A DNA stretch of 64,000 bases from Reticulitermes speratus (taxonomy: Eukaryota > Arthropoda > Insecta > Blattodea > Rhinotermitidae): assembly GCA_021186555.1 (NCBI GenBank), contig JAJKFL010000007.1, positions 1,747,001 to 1,811,000 of the forward strand. The letters run 5' to 3'. Each line of letters opens with the position of its first letter. Position 1 is the first letter of the stretch. The notes beneath the pieces were generated by a model. The model was given only the letters and a program-made list of their open reading frames with translations, searched no databases and had not been told where the DNA came from. Shown here piece by piece: positions 23,820 through 35,700 of this stretch. The position numbers and the translations under genes are program-made.

Positions 23820-24186
23820 GTACATCTAGTACTCGTACATCTAGTAATCGTACATCTAGTACTCGTACATCTAGTACTCGTACATCTAGTACTCGTACAT
23901 CTAGTAATCGTACATCTAGTACTCGTACATCTAGTAATCGTACATCTAGTACTCGTACATCTAGTAATCGTACATCTAGTAATCGTACATCTAGTACTCG
24001 TACATCTAGTACTCGTACATCTAGTAATCGTACATCTAGTACTCGTACATCTAGTACTCGTACATCTAGTAATCGTACATCTAGTACTCGTACATCTAGT
24101 ACTCGTACATCTAGTAATCGTACATCTAGTACTCGTACATCTAGTACTCGTACATCTAGTACTCGTACATCTAGTACTCGTACATC
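23820..24186. repeat. 15-bp minisatellite, about 24 copies in two variants
   Basis: Unit TACATCTAGTACTCG or TACATCTAGTAATCG; the C or A at one position is the only variable base and the variants are interspersed. It is open on both strands because 15 is a multiple of three (valine/leucine/histidine-type and valine/arginine/leucine/aspartate-type peptides), not evidence of a gene. Confidence 0.95.
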
Positions 24187-24532
24187 CTTTCGTGCTAGTT
24201 TGTCTTCACTGGACAATAACTATTTGTTACTTCACACCTATAAAGAGATACACTGAAGTGTGAACAACGGGTTCTTCACGGCAAATAGCCTCAAGATATT
24301 TCTTCTTACTTCAAAAACAATAAAGTTACCTTTCACACAAATCAAGATAACATCCGTCCAAACACAACTTGATTTGTCATAAATAACACAACGCAATGAC
24401 ATGCTTTAAAATTACCTTTCACAGACATAAATATTTTGCAATCGGTAATTTCATTACTCGGTTAACGTTGTATTTGTAGTACATTACATTGGCGACCACT
24501 TGTATACGCGATATATGTATACATATATATAT

Positions 24533-24566
<34 letters not shown>

Positions 24567-24684
24567 CAAAAAATATTGACGCTTGAATTTCTGTTGTCGT
24601 ACACTTATGTTTTTCATTTAAAATATAACTGATACACAATGCGTCACAAGGCGTGTATCTGCAGAGAACGTGAGGACCTGTGGG
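24187..24684. other. no gene; (AT)n microsatellite
   Basis: Alternating AT with small interruptions at about 24515-24566; the rest is AT-rich unique sequence. Confidence 0.5.
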
Positions 24685-24931
24685 CAGTGGCGTAACTAGG
24701 CTTTTTTATTCGCCCGGGGCGAGTAATCACAACGGCCGCTCTTAACAGAAATTATGAACTTTAAAAAAACCACTATTCTTTATTAATTTTGTTTGTGTTT
24801 GGCTACATAATTTAAAATTCGTTAATAGCACAAAATATTTTTTTTTAACTTAAAACTGTTTATTTTTCCGCCCATTTTGCTGCCCCCGGGGGGCTTACCA
24901 CTCCCCCCCCCCCGCTAAGCCATTGCACGCA
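24685..24931. mobile_element. hAT-like non-autonomous element, decayed
   Basis: The left end CAGTGGCGTAACTAGG is typical of hAT-type terminal repeats; the right end GCTAAGCCATTGCAC is its imperfect inverse. An internal GCCCGGGG...CCCCGGGGGGC feature and an 11-base poly-C at 24903-24913 are present. No clean 8-bp duplication was found, so ends and class are tentative. Confidence 0.45.
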
Positions 24932-26026
24932 GGAGATATAGAATCGCAAATAAACTTTTCAGACATTCTACTTAAAACTGGACAACACAGCAGTGCCTGC
25001 AGAAACTTATTCCCAACCACAAAATATATCCTATTTTTTCTCAGTCTCCGATAATTGGCACTAATAACACAGCAATATCGCCCGCGGGTGCACCTGCGAC
25101 ATCAGAGATAACACAGAACATGAGACAGTGGCTAATTCTACTTTAGACATCTGACCAAGCTGAAATGAAAGACGCACAGCTGGCAGTACTAATAACGGCA
25201 TTTTATCTTTCTTTTTCACAGCGACGCATGCGCAGAAGCAGTACAGGCCTACAGTCGAGCGGCGAAATTACCGCTTCTTTAGCCTGTTACATACAAAGTA
25301 ATTCAGTGTGTAGTCTATGAAATGCATAAAGTACGTAACGCATTCCAAGCCAGACATTAGCTTGTCAACGCAGTATTAGACATGCCGAAACATGTGAACG
25401 GTTGAAATGACTGAGGCGGACAGCCACAAAGTCACCACCACTTACACACTCTGCAGACATTAGTATACGTATCAGCACAGCGATTGTGCCCTTTCTTGAA
25501 GATTACGCTAATAAGACCAGTCCATTGACAAATCAGGATTACTCCTCCTTTGCTTTGGACTCGGCAACCTGGTTAGACCCTCAGGGATTTCACCTCGGCG
25601 TCGCTCGTGCCGACCTCCAGGGACAGACAGTGTTATCAGAAGTGGCTCGCCGCAACATGCATGATCTAAGTTTAGACGTGGCGGTCTCGTGTGGTTTATG
25701 CATAAATACTGTTTCAGTGACATGTCAATTACTTAAACTACAGATGCAAGCCCTTCCCTGCAGTCAAACAAAACGCTCTATTAGCAAGATACACACACCA
25801 AATGCTAAACAAATTCCCTTATGGAATGTGGTCGTCTGGGTTATGACATCAATACTGCCATACCTCTTTCGCTTCAAGCTCACAGTCGAAGGCAGCAGGT
25901 TACAACGGAAGCTCAGTAATCATCTAGTCACAAGGCATCCTAAACCACAGTACCACATTTAATTTTCACCGCCGTGAAAATGAATATCATCTCGTGCTAT
26001 AAATTTTAACTGCGTGTATTCAACGG
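24932..26026. other. no defensible gene
   Basis: A 158-codon plus-strand open frame (25486-25962) has no recognisable domain and no splice or promoter support. A 'gccgaaacatgtg' fragment near 25383 resembles half a hammerhead core but has no CTGANGA box. Confidence 0.4.
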
Positions 26027-26287
26027 CTGATCTCGGTGGTCGCGCCGTCTAAGGCGTGAGTCTGTGGCCGCTATCTTGCTGGGATTGCGGGTTCGAACCC
26101 CTGAGAGCATGGACCTTCTTCTGTTGTGTTTGTTGTGTGTTGAGTAGGTAGCGGCATCTGTGACGAGCTGATCACTCGTTCAGAGGAGTCCTACCGGTTG
26201 TGTGTGTCTAATTGTGTGTGATGTAGGAACCTCAACAATGAGGCGGCCTAGGCCCGAGTGGGGCTGTTACGCCACAGAAATAAAATT
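26027..26287 (+). mobile_element. SINE family 2, copy 1
   Basis: The tRNA-derived head has an A-box-like GTGGTCGCGCCGTCTAAGGC (leucine/serine-tRNA-like long-arm layout) and a B box GGTTCGAACCC (about 26090-26100). The body has 'ctgatcactcg', 'gaggagtcctaccg' and 'gaggcggcctaggccc' blocks and ends in an A-rich AAATAAAATTT. No clear target duplication. Confidence 0.75.
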
Positions 26288-26691
26288 TAGTCTTCGGTTG
26301 CCATTAAAGGTGGAGTTGGAGCTCCCCAGTCCCCCCTGCACCTAACAGCGCCACACTTTGACTTTCTTACAGTGACGTCGCAGATGACTCACGTCTTCTA
26401 GAATGTGACGCTGTGTCCTTGGGCCAGTAGACGCCGACCGACGTTTCACTTCACGGCCCAGTATTAGCATTTGTCTTCTGCAGACGCAACTCTGCACGCT
26501 CTCTCATCTTCGGTCCCATTTCGACGTACAAGCGATCAGCCGTCAGGCCGCGTTCACCTTGCCTTCCGGTACAGCCCACCGCTAAGTATTGCATAGCTGT
26601 TTTTGGTTCAATAACCAGTCGTCCGAAAACGATGCGAAGAGAAAAATCTTACTCCTGTCGGGAAGTGCATGAGCATATAAAACTCCTCCCC

Positions 26692-26734
26692 CTCCAATGG
26701 CTCGACAGCCCCTTGGGGGCCTTGACCGCCTCTG
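26692..26734 (-). mobile_element. SINE family 2, 3'-end fragment
   Basis: 'aatggctcgacagccccttg' followed by 'ggggcc' and 'gaccgcctc' matches the 3' end of the minus-strand copy at 48554-48815. Confidence 0.65.
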
Positions 26735-27896
26735 TATAAAACTTGTATTTTAAACGAAGCATAGTAAGCAGTCAGTTATTACGTCACAAGATGAATGTGT
26801 TTGGTTCTACCCCTCTGTACCTTTCCCATGTGTAGTAAACAGGAAGTTACGTAGCCAATTACGTATTTGCTGTCTGTCCACCATCCACTCTGCGTCACAG
26901 ATCCTCAGCTGGCGCAGACAGGACCTACACTACTTCGGTAGATGCTAAACTTGATTCTTTAAACACGTAAATGTGTGTCGAAGTGTTACAAATGTTCATT
27001 ATCTCGCAGCTGATAAACGAGCCAAGCGTAGCGTCAAAAGCACTAATAATTCAGTATTCAATTTGTAACGAGAAACTTTGCTTTGTACAAAAAAACAGGC
27101 AGAAAACGGGAACAAAACCAATAACATTAAATCACGCACAGTTTTGCTATTAAGTGAACATTAAGATCATATCTAGTGCAAGTTTCTAGATTCATGTGAA
27201 CCACAAGAAACTGTAATCTGCTTGTGTTTGAAACTCTGGCTTCTTGTAATATTAACAAATTGCTTTCAGCATATACCAGCTAGGAAAGCGAGCAAGTGAA
27301 TTTTCTGACATCCACCGTGTAAATCCAGCCACTCTTATAAGAACTAAATATATGGTGCTCATATTTTGGAAGTTCAAAAAACTTGAACTAACAACATATT
27401 CTTAATATTTTAGGCGAAAATGAGCTAACAGACAAATAACCGTGCGTAGTACGGTCCATATTTGAAAGAGCCTTGCGACCGAGCGCTGAAAATTTTACAA
27501 CGACATTAATGAAACTTAGTGCAAATTGCTACCTGAAGCCACACACTTAGCTACCCTGAATGCAGTGTTCTGAGCCCCTTTTTGCTAAAACGATGTGGGA
27601 ACCGGGGCAGCATACTGGGCATAGTAACTAGGCTATGGAGCCACGCAACCGAAATATCGTGGTTTGGTTCCCAGGAGAGGCAACAGATTCTTCTGGTCTA
27701 CAAGGCGCCCCCAGAAGCTGGGTCTCAGCATGCCTCCTTTTTTCAATGCGTACTGCGGGGCTCTTTTATCGACTGGAAAGCACCCGGGCATGAAGCTATT
27801 CACTCACCTCCTTCTAGTGTCACTGCCCCATATGTCTTTAAGGTGAGCACAAGGAAAAATCTATATTATCCTACAATATATGAGTATAAGTGACGG
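26735..27896. other. no gene; unidentified retroposon-like segment near 27.6-27.9 kb
   Basis: 27650-27690 ('tggtttggttcccaggagaggcaacagattct') resembles 10665-10705 ('atggttggattcccgggagaggcaacggat'), so a further dispersed element of unknown type may be present in both places. It includes a TSD half of the next SINE at 27885-27896. Confidence 0.35.
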
Positions 27897-28155
27897 GGCG
27901 ATCCCAGTGGCTGCGCGGTCTAAGGCGTCGGTCTGCGGCCGCTCGCTTACTAGGATCTGGGTTCGAATCCCACCGGGGCATGGATGTCTGTCTGTTGTGA
28001 GTGTTGTGTGTTGTCAGGTAGAGGTCTCTGCGACGGGCTGATCACTCGTCTAGAGGAGTCCTACCGACTTTAGTGTGTCTAAAGTGTGATCGTGAAGCCT
28101 CGAAATGAGGAGGCCTAGGCACCCAAAAAGGTGCTGTTGAGCCATAGAAAAAAAA
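27897..28155 (+). mobile_element. SINE family 2, copy 2, with target duplication
   Basis: Bounded by TATAAGTGACGG at 27885-27896 and 28156-28167. The head GGCGATCCCAGTGGCTGCG contains the A box and GGTTCGAATCC is the B box (about 27961-27971). It ends in an A-rich tail. Reference copy for family 2. Confidence 0.85.
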
Positions 28156-28167
28156 TATAAGTGACGG

Positions 28168-28944
28168 AGAGTTAAGGCCAGGCCGACGCTCACGTTTCAA
28201 AATACATGACCATTCACTAAGAACACCAATTACGTGGCCGCAACTGTTAGTTTATCTGTGTGACGTAGATAACATTTATATATCTGTATGAATATATATG
28301 TATACACGCATATTATGTATCAGGGTGGGGATTGAGGTAAATGACCTAATATGTAATTCATATGAGTTGTCGAGTCTAATTAAGAGTTTTACTCAGCTTT
28401 AATGGAGACTCTCTTCGTTTAATTTGCAGAGCGCACTATACGCTGAAACTGCCAGCCAGGAACAACTAAAAGCGGGGCAGCATGCCCTTTGTCTCTCCAA
28501 ACTCCACCACTGCGGCATATCGTTTTCAAAATGTATACTTAGTTGATTACAGCTCGGGCACCAAACATTGTATGGGCCGGCCGGCCGGCTATACACACTA
28601 AACCTCAGTTATAACGATATTACAACATTCCAATAAAGAGGAGCGGCTGGTCTGTGGTGTAAGCTTATCCAATCAGTGGTATGCGAATTAATTACCTTAC
28701 GTACCTACATTTCTGATAAACCCAAAATCCGTACAAAGGATTGAAGCATTGTAAACCCCTACATACTGGTTAAATTCTATCAGAACTGATCAAACATTCG
28801 TCAGGAAATTATACAGGGATGTCCAAAAGTATCGGTATTTGTTCTTAAACTCTTCCTGTTTTTGTGTGTTTAAGCTGCTTCGGGTATTTTTCATAATATC
28901 CAGAACAATCAGAAAATAAATACGTTTGTATTATGTTTCTTTTT
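28168..28944. other. no gene seen
   Basis: Includes 'cctcagttataacgat' near 28605, a possible remnant of the pogo-like MITE end, and 'tacagggatgtccaaaag' near 28810, a terminal-repeat-like scrap. Neither could be bounded. Confidence 0.35.
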
Positions 28945-28990
28945 TGAGGCGCGACAGCCCTAATTGGGCCCAGGCCGCCTCATTGTTCAA
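28945..28990 (-). mobile_element. SINE family 2, 3'-end fragment
   Basis: 'gaggcgcgacagccctaatt' then 'gggcccaggccgcctcattg' matches the 3' end of the copies at 48.6 and 61.9 kb. Confidence 0.65.
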
Positions 28991-29420
28991 GTTTCACTGT
29001 GTGTACACATATGTATGTGAAGTTCGAAGTAGAGAAAGAACATCATTTAAGTTCAAAATTTTTACCTCCTCGCCTGCTTCTTAACAACTTAATATAAAAA
29101 CGCAATACACTATAACTGCTTTATGTGACAGCATGTGTCTGTTCGGATGTACGAAACATGAGTGTCCTCTGTACAGCAGGACGCCTGTTCGCAGAACGCC
29201 AAGTAAAGTTAGCGAGTGCCGAACAACGCAGGATCAAAGTCGGATTAAAGGGTCAGAGTGTAAAGCACACTGGCCACTCAGAGTAGTCGTAATCCGAAGG
29301 CTGCTGCTGCAGACGTGAGGTAAACACGTAGCCTAATAAAGTCTTCTATTAAAGGGGGAAAAGAGAAACTATTCAAACTTTCAGAGCACAGTAGCGCATG
29401 AAAACCTGTGATTTGTTCTC

Positions 29421-29470
29421 CGTGTACGTGTACGTGTACGTGTACGTGTACGTGTACGTGTACGTGTACG
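29421..29470. repeat. (CGTGTA)n hexamer repeat
   Basis: About eight uninterrupted copies, alternating purine and pyrimidine throughout. Confidence 0.95.
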
Positions 29471-29615
29471 TCTCTCTCTTCATATTGCTTTTCCAGGAAA
29501 ACAAAAACGCAACAGCAATGCAGAAACAAAGCACTATGGTCTCTCAGGAATAAAGGACGTCTAATTTCTCTGATTTAGCAAGAAGACATTTCACGACGCT
29601 GTCAGTAGCTCAGAC

Positions 29616-30135
29616 CAGTGGCATTCAACCTGGGGTACGCGTACCCCTGGGGGTACGCGAAGACATGTTAGGGGGTACGTAAAATTAAAAAGTAAATATA
29701 TTATTTCATGATAAACATTGAATAATCAGGGCCAGATTTAGGGTTAGCCACAAGAGACCCGGACGTAAGGACATGCGATTTGGGAGCGCCATTTTTTCTC
29801 TCTCTCTCTCCTTTATGTGATTTTTATCTGGGCGGCTAGTTACATTTTATTCTACATAGTGCATATAATTTTGCTTTGCTAAAATACCTTTGTTCCTTTA
29901 TTAATGTTTATATGATAGGCAATAATATATTTGTTATTTAATAGCTTGACTCTCCTTTTTGTCATTTAAAACTTATTATTTAATACATTATTTTGGATGT
30001 AATTTATTTAACTTATTTTAGATGTAAATTATAGACTGTGTATAACTTGAATTATGCACCAACAACTTTGGGGGTACAAAGTTGAAGAGAAATTATATCT
30101 GAGGGTACGCGAACAAAAAAGGTTGAATACCGCTG
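29616..30135. mobile_element. hAT-type non-autonomous element, 520 bp, perfect 8-bp duplication
   Basis: Ends CAGTGGCATTCAACCT and AGGTTGAATACCGCTG are inverted repeats of the hAT type. GCTCAGAC flanks both sides (29608-29615, 30136-30143), the 8-bp target duplication expected for hAT. A GGGGTACGCGTACCCC palindrome lies just inside the left end. No transposase frame, so it depends on an autonomous partner. Confidence 0.85.
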
Positions 30136-30143
30136 GCTCAGAC

Positions 30144-30808
30144 TACACACAGTCGAAACTCAGCATTAGTAGTGAATATTAATTTTGAGAAACTCTGGAA
30201 AAATTCGTGACCTATTTTGGGGTAATATCCGAGCACTATCCCGGAGACATTGAAAAAGTCCACAGGAATTCTCAGTCAGGATATCCGGTGGCCGAAACCA
30301 AATTCGAACCTGTAACCTTCGGAATACAAACCAGAATATTACAGCTTGAGAGCGTTGAGAACAAAAGACTAGCTGTTTTAATTAAACTACGCCGGATATA
30401 AACAGCGAACAGTGAAGTTGTATGTAAAGGAACACGTCGACAAAGAGACACAAATGCAAAAGGGTTGTTTTACAACAACCGGCTTTATACTCGTTCTGTC
30501 ACAAACCGAATTAGGGCCTGGAAATGCGGCCCCATCTCAAATGACTCAACAATTTAATTTGTTTCTCCAGCGACTACAGGAAGACTCCGCAAGACCTGTT
30601 AAGACAGGACCGGGCATCTTGCAGGTGTATCTATCGTATACATCATGGTGAATAAAAAGGGTTGGCTAGCCACACACGGCCCGTAACAATAAGTTTCAAA
30701 ATTTAATTAATGACCTAAATATGAATGTGACCTTATCACTTCAGTGTAGATGATAAGATATGGCAGTGTCCAAAGAGGGTTTATACATGTGAAACATAAA
30801 GGAACCTC
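30144..30808. other. no gene seen
   Basis: Short plus-strand frames (30207-30401, 30412-30651) have no family signature. Confidence 0.4.
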
Positions 30809-31103
30809 TGTACAGCCTGGACAGGCCCTGAGGGTTCCAGGAGGTTCCCAGATTTCAAGACAATCGGCACAAGAAGTTGGTAAGGTTGTCAGCCCTACGC
30901 ACCGGCCGCTTACCCCCCATAAAATATTCACGATATCCATTTCTGTTAGAGGCTGAGTCGACCGCAGGGCCACAGTGCGGCCGAAATAATTATGTCAATG
31001 AAAAATGTCAATGAAAAATGTCAATGACACCATCGGGAATCGAAACTTCGACCTTCCAGCTTGTAGCGCAGTGCCTCTACCAACTGCGCCACCGCGTGCC
31101 CCC
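30809..31103 (-). mobile_element. SINE family 1, 3'-truncated copy
   Basis: On the minus strand it has GTGGCGCAGTTGGTAGAGG (A box) and a changed B box region (GGTCGAAGTTTCGATTCCC). Unusually, the 'tgtcaatgaaaaa' block is triplicated near 30990-31030. The CTTTACC tail is absent. Confidence 0.75.
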
Positions 31104-32152
31104 GGTTTAGAGAAGAGATAAGGAAGTACGCATGTAATCTCTGACATAATTACTTCTGTCCACAGAAAGAGAATAAGGTCGTCCGGGCAGAGCCGATCAC
31201 AGAACCTGAGTCCTTACCTTAACGTCTCACCGGATTCTTCCAGTTGCTCGGCAACCTGCTGTTCTGACCTTTTGGTTGAATGACTTCCAGCAGGCTGACA
31301 ACTGACTGACCTTACAAATCGGTCTCCCAAGGGGAAGAGAGTTTGCCGTGTGGCCTCGAAGGGAAGGAAGCCTCTTATCAGCTTAAGGGGGACACACGTC
31401 AATAGAGACATTGTACAGAGACATTTAAATTCATACAGAAACCAAAAGACAAATGTAATGACTGATATATCCTGTTTCAAAGGAAAAGAAACAAAGATGC
31501 AAAAACACAATAAATAAAGTCAGACACATAAAAACTCAGGTCTTCATGGATGAGAAGTTGAGTCGCTGTGTTAGTAAATTCCGACGTTTCAAAGACACGT
31601 TGTTTCGAAACGTCGGGAACCAGTAAGCCAGAGACACAGCGTCAGATCTCAGAAGACCAGAATGATCAAATACACCGCAGTGGAATTTCAAATCTCGAAA
31701 ATTCAGGTAGTTTCAAAGAAAGGTAAGTCATAATACTGCGCAGTAAATTACTATTGTTGGAATATTTCATTTTATTATTATCAATGTTCTAAGCTAATGC
31801 CTTTGTGCCCTTTCGTCCGACTTCACGAAATTTTCCAATAAGGATGTTTCTTATCGGAACCTCTTGTCACGTGCATTATAAACACGAAAATACGTGCACA
31901 ATGTTGCTCATTTTAAATCGCTGTGGTTATCCTACAGCTACGTACCAAACTGCATAGCAGCACACCTTACAAGATCGAATCTTGATTCTTACCACCTTAA
32001 AAATATGAGTTTTCACATCACAGTCTCCACTGAAAAATCAGGGAGCTAATTTTATTTCTGGAATTATTGCTTTTTAGCCCAAACAGATACACTGTGTGAG
32101 TAAAACATGTTGAAGTAGGTGGCAGGCACTTGTACACTTATAACTGTGCCTT
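31104..32152. other. no gene; weak foldback at 31561-31643
   Basis: The foldback has arms 'agtcgctgtgt..agtaa..tccgacgtttc' and 'gaaacgtcggga..cagtaa......acagcgtc' and belongs to the GAAACGTCGG group. The remainder is unique sequence. Confidence 0.45.
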
Positions 32153-32631
32153 CATTCATTCTGTAGTCTGTCTTACGACAGGTCCGTAGACTCTTCCAAA
32201 GCGAGTTCTCCACAGGGTGCGATCTAGTGCTTCCTCTTTCAATTTCCAGTATCTTTTCTTTTCCTTAAGGTCATCCAGTAGCTGCTTACGTCTTCTCCCT
32301 CGTCGTCCCGTCATTTCTATCCTTCCTTCTAACTTTCCTTCAATCACGTGTTTCAGAAGGCAGTTCCTACGCAAGATGTGACCAATCCAGTTAGCCTTTC
32401 TTCTTTTTATTGTATGTACGATATTCCTCTCCTCCTTCACTCTATGTAATACTTCTTCATTTCTCACACGATCGGTCCAACTGATCTCCATTCTTCTCCA
32501 GCACCACATATCAAAACTTTCCAGATACTTCTGATCTACTTTCCCAAGTGTCCACGTTTCAGCACCACACAAAGCTATGCTCCAAATGTAGCACTTTACT
32601 AGTTTCTTCCTTAAATTTAATTCCAGTTTGC
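32153..32631 (-). pseudogene. non-LTR retrotransposon C-terminal fragment 1
   Basis: The minus-strand frame encodes the region after the reverse-transcriptase catalytic core of a LINE. It has the ETWTL...QKYLESF block, WCWRRME, SWTDRVRNEEVL, KANWIGHILRRNCLL, and a basic GRRGRRRKQLLDDL stretch before the stop. None of the polymerase motifs or an endonuclease remain: it is a 5'-truncated insertion. A frameshift separates the upstream part (about 32575-32631). After the stop the 3' end carries AGAATGAATG, the same tail as other copies. The tail of short repeats would suit an RTE-like clade, but the clade is uncertain. Confidence 0.8.
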
Positions 32632-34012
32632 TGTTTCCAGTTTCACCAGCAAACTGTGCCTTAATGGATTAAATAATTGTTTGAAAACAGTAAAATGTAT
32701 TGATAATTATTTCATCATAATTCTTAAAGGACAATTTGAAACTTTTTAACATCGAAAAAGTAAATGGCAGCAATATATAAAAGTATTACTTCATGAGAGC
32801 AGTGTTATTTATCTCTCTAAGATTTCGATAAATGCATGGCTCAGTTATGCCACTAATTTAATGAAAAAAGAACGGTGGGGGGGGGGGGGGCAAGATATAT
32901 CACCTGACAAATAGTACAAAGTGGAAGGAATTGGGAGGAGTTAACCTGACAAAAAGGAAAACGTACAAAATGAAAACGAATAGAAAGAAAGAGTAAAATA
33001 AAAGCTACACTGGATTTGGAGCGTCGTAGTTGGGTTAGAAAATGAAAGGAAAATAGACAGAAGCAAAACTGATCACACGAACAGCAACAGATGCCCCCCT
33101 TTAGCATGAAAAATGCAACAACGTACACCACTGAACTATTCAAATATTAACTACGAGAAATCCTATTGACCTATAAACCACATTTTCAGAGGATAAAAGA
33201 AGCGAAGAACTAAATAACTGACTGCAGTGCAAGTTCTATACCACAAAATGACGTGTAACATGCGATGTTTGCATTAAAATTTGTGTTTATTTATTTATAT
33301 AGAATTGACGCAACATTAATTCAATTCAATTCATTTGTTAAAAGTTTTTGAAAACAACACTAAATCCAATTAAATCAAGGCACTTAACTGGAAAAATCAC
33401 AAACGTAACAGCAACAAACTGTCAAGCAGATAAATTATGTACCGGTCACAAATACATAAAGAAAGGCGGCAATGTAAAATATACATCCTGTAACGTCAAT
33501 ACAGCAGTAACATGCAGTCAGTTACGTGTGACAAACAGCAAAACAGGATGTTTGTACGAACGTTTATATTTGTAATGCACAGCATTAGCAGCAGCAAGAC
33601 AGCAGACAAGAGAGATATTTCAGTAATTCATTTCAATTGAATGCTTTATTTATTCACGTGCTGACTCAGCAGCACAGAGGCCAATTACGCAGACAGCACA
33701 AGTACAAGTACACAATTACAAAAAAATCAAGAAAAGAGGAAAGCAAGAAACAAGATATAAACAAAGCATTATAATTAATTTATTTAAAAGTCAACGTTAA
33801 ATCAAGAAAGAAGGAAAAAAAAAGAAACAAGTTTTAAAAAGTACATAATAATAATAATAATAATAATACAGTAACATGAAGTGCCATTAATGGAATATAT
33901 CAATAATAAGGATAACGGTAATACCCATAATACAAGCAAAAATAAATTTAGCTACATAATGTGAACAGAACTCAGGAAAAATATACTGTGTATTATGGAG
34001 TGAAAGAATAAA

Positions 34013-34046
<34 letters not shown>

Positions 34047-34400
34047 GAGAAAAATAATACAAACTCTCGTATTGCTAAAATTAGAGAACAAGAGAGCAAA
34101 ATGTGCTACTATCAAAGGTATACAGACAGATGTGAAGTTTCATATCTGACATTAAGGGAAGAACATGGCGGCATCTGCGAACAGCGGGCTGCAGAGATTT
34201 GAACCTGAGACAGTGACAGTAGAAGGAAACGGGAAAATGTATGAGTAGTTTTATGTTGGTACTCTTCTGAGAACAGTAGTTGACAGGGGCATGAGATTAG
34301 TGGAGAATATATCACGAATGGTAAATTTAAGAAATGTCCATAAATGTTTGGTCGGTAGGTATCTCAGACATTCCGTTGTGTTTGTACAAGTCCTAAAATA
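32632..34400. other. no gene; simple repeats
   Basis: Poly-G of 14 at 32877-32890; (TAA)n runs at about 33846-33868 and 34009-34045. The rest is A-rich and featureless. Confidence 0.5.
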
Positions 34401-34401
34401 C

Positions 34402-35088
34402 TTTATGTTGTATTACCGTACATTTTATGTTGTATTACCGCACATTTTATGTTGTATTACCGTACATTTTATGTTGTATTACCGTACATTTTATGTTGTA
34501 TTACCGTACATTTTATGTTGTATTACCGCACATTTTATGTTGTATTACCGCACATTTTATGTTGTATTACCGTACATTTTATGTTGTATTACCGTACATT
34601 TTATGTTGTATTACCGCACATTTTATGTTGTATTACCGCACATTTTATGTTGTATTACCGCACATTTTATGTTGTATTACCGTACATTTTATGTTGTATT
34701 ACCGTACATTTTATGTTGTATTACCGTACATTTTATGTTGTATTACCGTACATTTTATGTTGTATTACCGTACATTTTATGTTGTATTACCGTACATTTT
34801 ATGTTGTATTACCGTACATTTTATGTTGTATTACCGTACATTTTATGTTGTATTACCGTACATTTTATGTTGTATTACCGTACATTTTATGTTGTATTAA
34901 CGCACATTTTATGTTGTATTACCGCACATTTTATGTTGTATTACCGCACATTTTATGTTGTATTACCGTACATTTTATGTTGTATTACCGTACATTTTAT
35001 GTTGTATTACCGTACATTTTATGTTGTATTACCGTACATTTTATGTTGTATTACCGTACATTTTATGTTGTATTACCGTACATTTTAT
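34402..35088. repeat. 22-bp minisatellite, about 31 copies
   Basis: Unit TTTATGTTGTATTACCGTAC plus AT, with GTAC or GCAC variants. All three plus-strand frames stay open because no frame of the unit has a stop. The array ends about 8 bp before the inverted-repeat element at 35097. Confidence 0.95.
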
Positions 35089-35096
35089 CATGAATT

Positions 35097-35348
35097 TAAG
35101 TTAAAACCAACTAATATACATAATTATTAACAGAGTAATATGTATTTGTAACCCCTACATACGTTTCGCCAATTAAGTTGCTATCCTCAGAGGGGCGTTC
35201 ATCAAAGAATCACAAGCAACTATGGCATCCAGATGTGTTTGTATCTGGATGCCATTTTTGCTTGTGACTTGATTGCCCAAACTTATGTAGGGGTTTCAAA
35301 TACATCTTACTGTGTTAATAATCTTGTGCATTACTTGGGTTTAACTTA
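35097..35348 (-). mobile_element. hammerhead-bearing foldback element (family beta)
   Basis: Inverted arms of about 70 bp (35097-35165 and 35277-35348). They contain the boxes ACCAACTAATATAC (35106-35119) and GTGCATTACTTGGGT (35326-35340). The left arm holds a hammerhead-like motif on the minus strand. Between the arms a second palindrome (about 35208-35270, 'gcatccaga..tctggatgc') would form its own hairpin. It directly abuts the 22-bp array. Confidence 0.7.
35152..35195 (-). ncRNA. hammerhead-like motif
   Basis: Read on the minus strand: CTGAGGA (35190 down to 35184), then two extra bases, stem II GCAA/TT-GC with a bulge, GAAA (35167-35164), stem III AC/GU with loop GTAT, cleavage residue opposite 35156, then GGGG. 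Stem I is CCCT against GGGG. Stem II is imperfect, so activity is doubtful. Confidence 0.4.
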
Positions 35349-35377
35349 GATTAAAGTCCTTAAAATAGTTACTTATG

Positions 35378-35700
35378 TCATCGACACAACTAATTGTATT
35401 ATATTATATTATATTATATCACAAAATGTGGCCTCAGGACACTCGTGCACATAAAACCAAAATTACATTTCCAAATTACATATGATTATATGTCCAGTGA
35501 TTTAAACATTAATCGGTGTATTATGTCGGTTTTAATGTTTGTCTAGGAAGCTACAAATGAACCCAAAACATAGACATCTTAACCAAAAAATAAAATTTGC
35601 AATTGTAATTTCGGTTTCAAGTACACGAGTGGCCTGATGATGACCGCATAATTGGCCGGAACATGTAGTCATATTTTATGATTAAGTACAGTTAATTGTG
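35378..35700 (+). mobile_element. degenerate hammerhead-like element
   Basis: Core-like motif at 35634-35667: CTGATGA, extra T, GACC/GGCC stem with one mismatch, then GGAAC instead of GAAAC, and ATGTA. The conserved A13 position is therefore G, which should abolish cleavage. Short inverted ends (cgacacaactaattgta near 35380; its inverse near 35683) may bound it. An (ATTAT)n patch lies at about 35395-35419. Confidence 0.4.

Noticed and set aside
4679..24186. CRISPR-like arrays (direct repeats of 22-49 bp)
   Set aside because: Units are contiguous with no unique spacers, no cas genes, and the context is eukaryotic.
25375..25400. Further hammerhead at 'gccgaaacatgtg'
   Set aside because: No CTGANGA box on the 5' side and no stem I.
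25486..25962. 158-codon open frame as a host exon
   Set aside because: No recognisable domain, no convincing splice sites, and an overlapping opposed frame of similar quality.
34291..35130. 279-codon open frame and nested smaller ones
   Set aside because: Entirely the 22-bp repeat plus run-on; the same sequence is open in all three phases.
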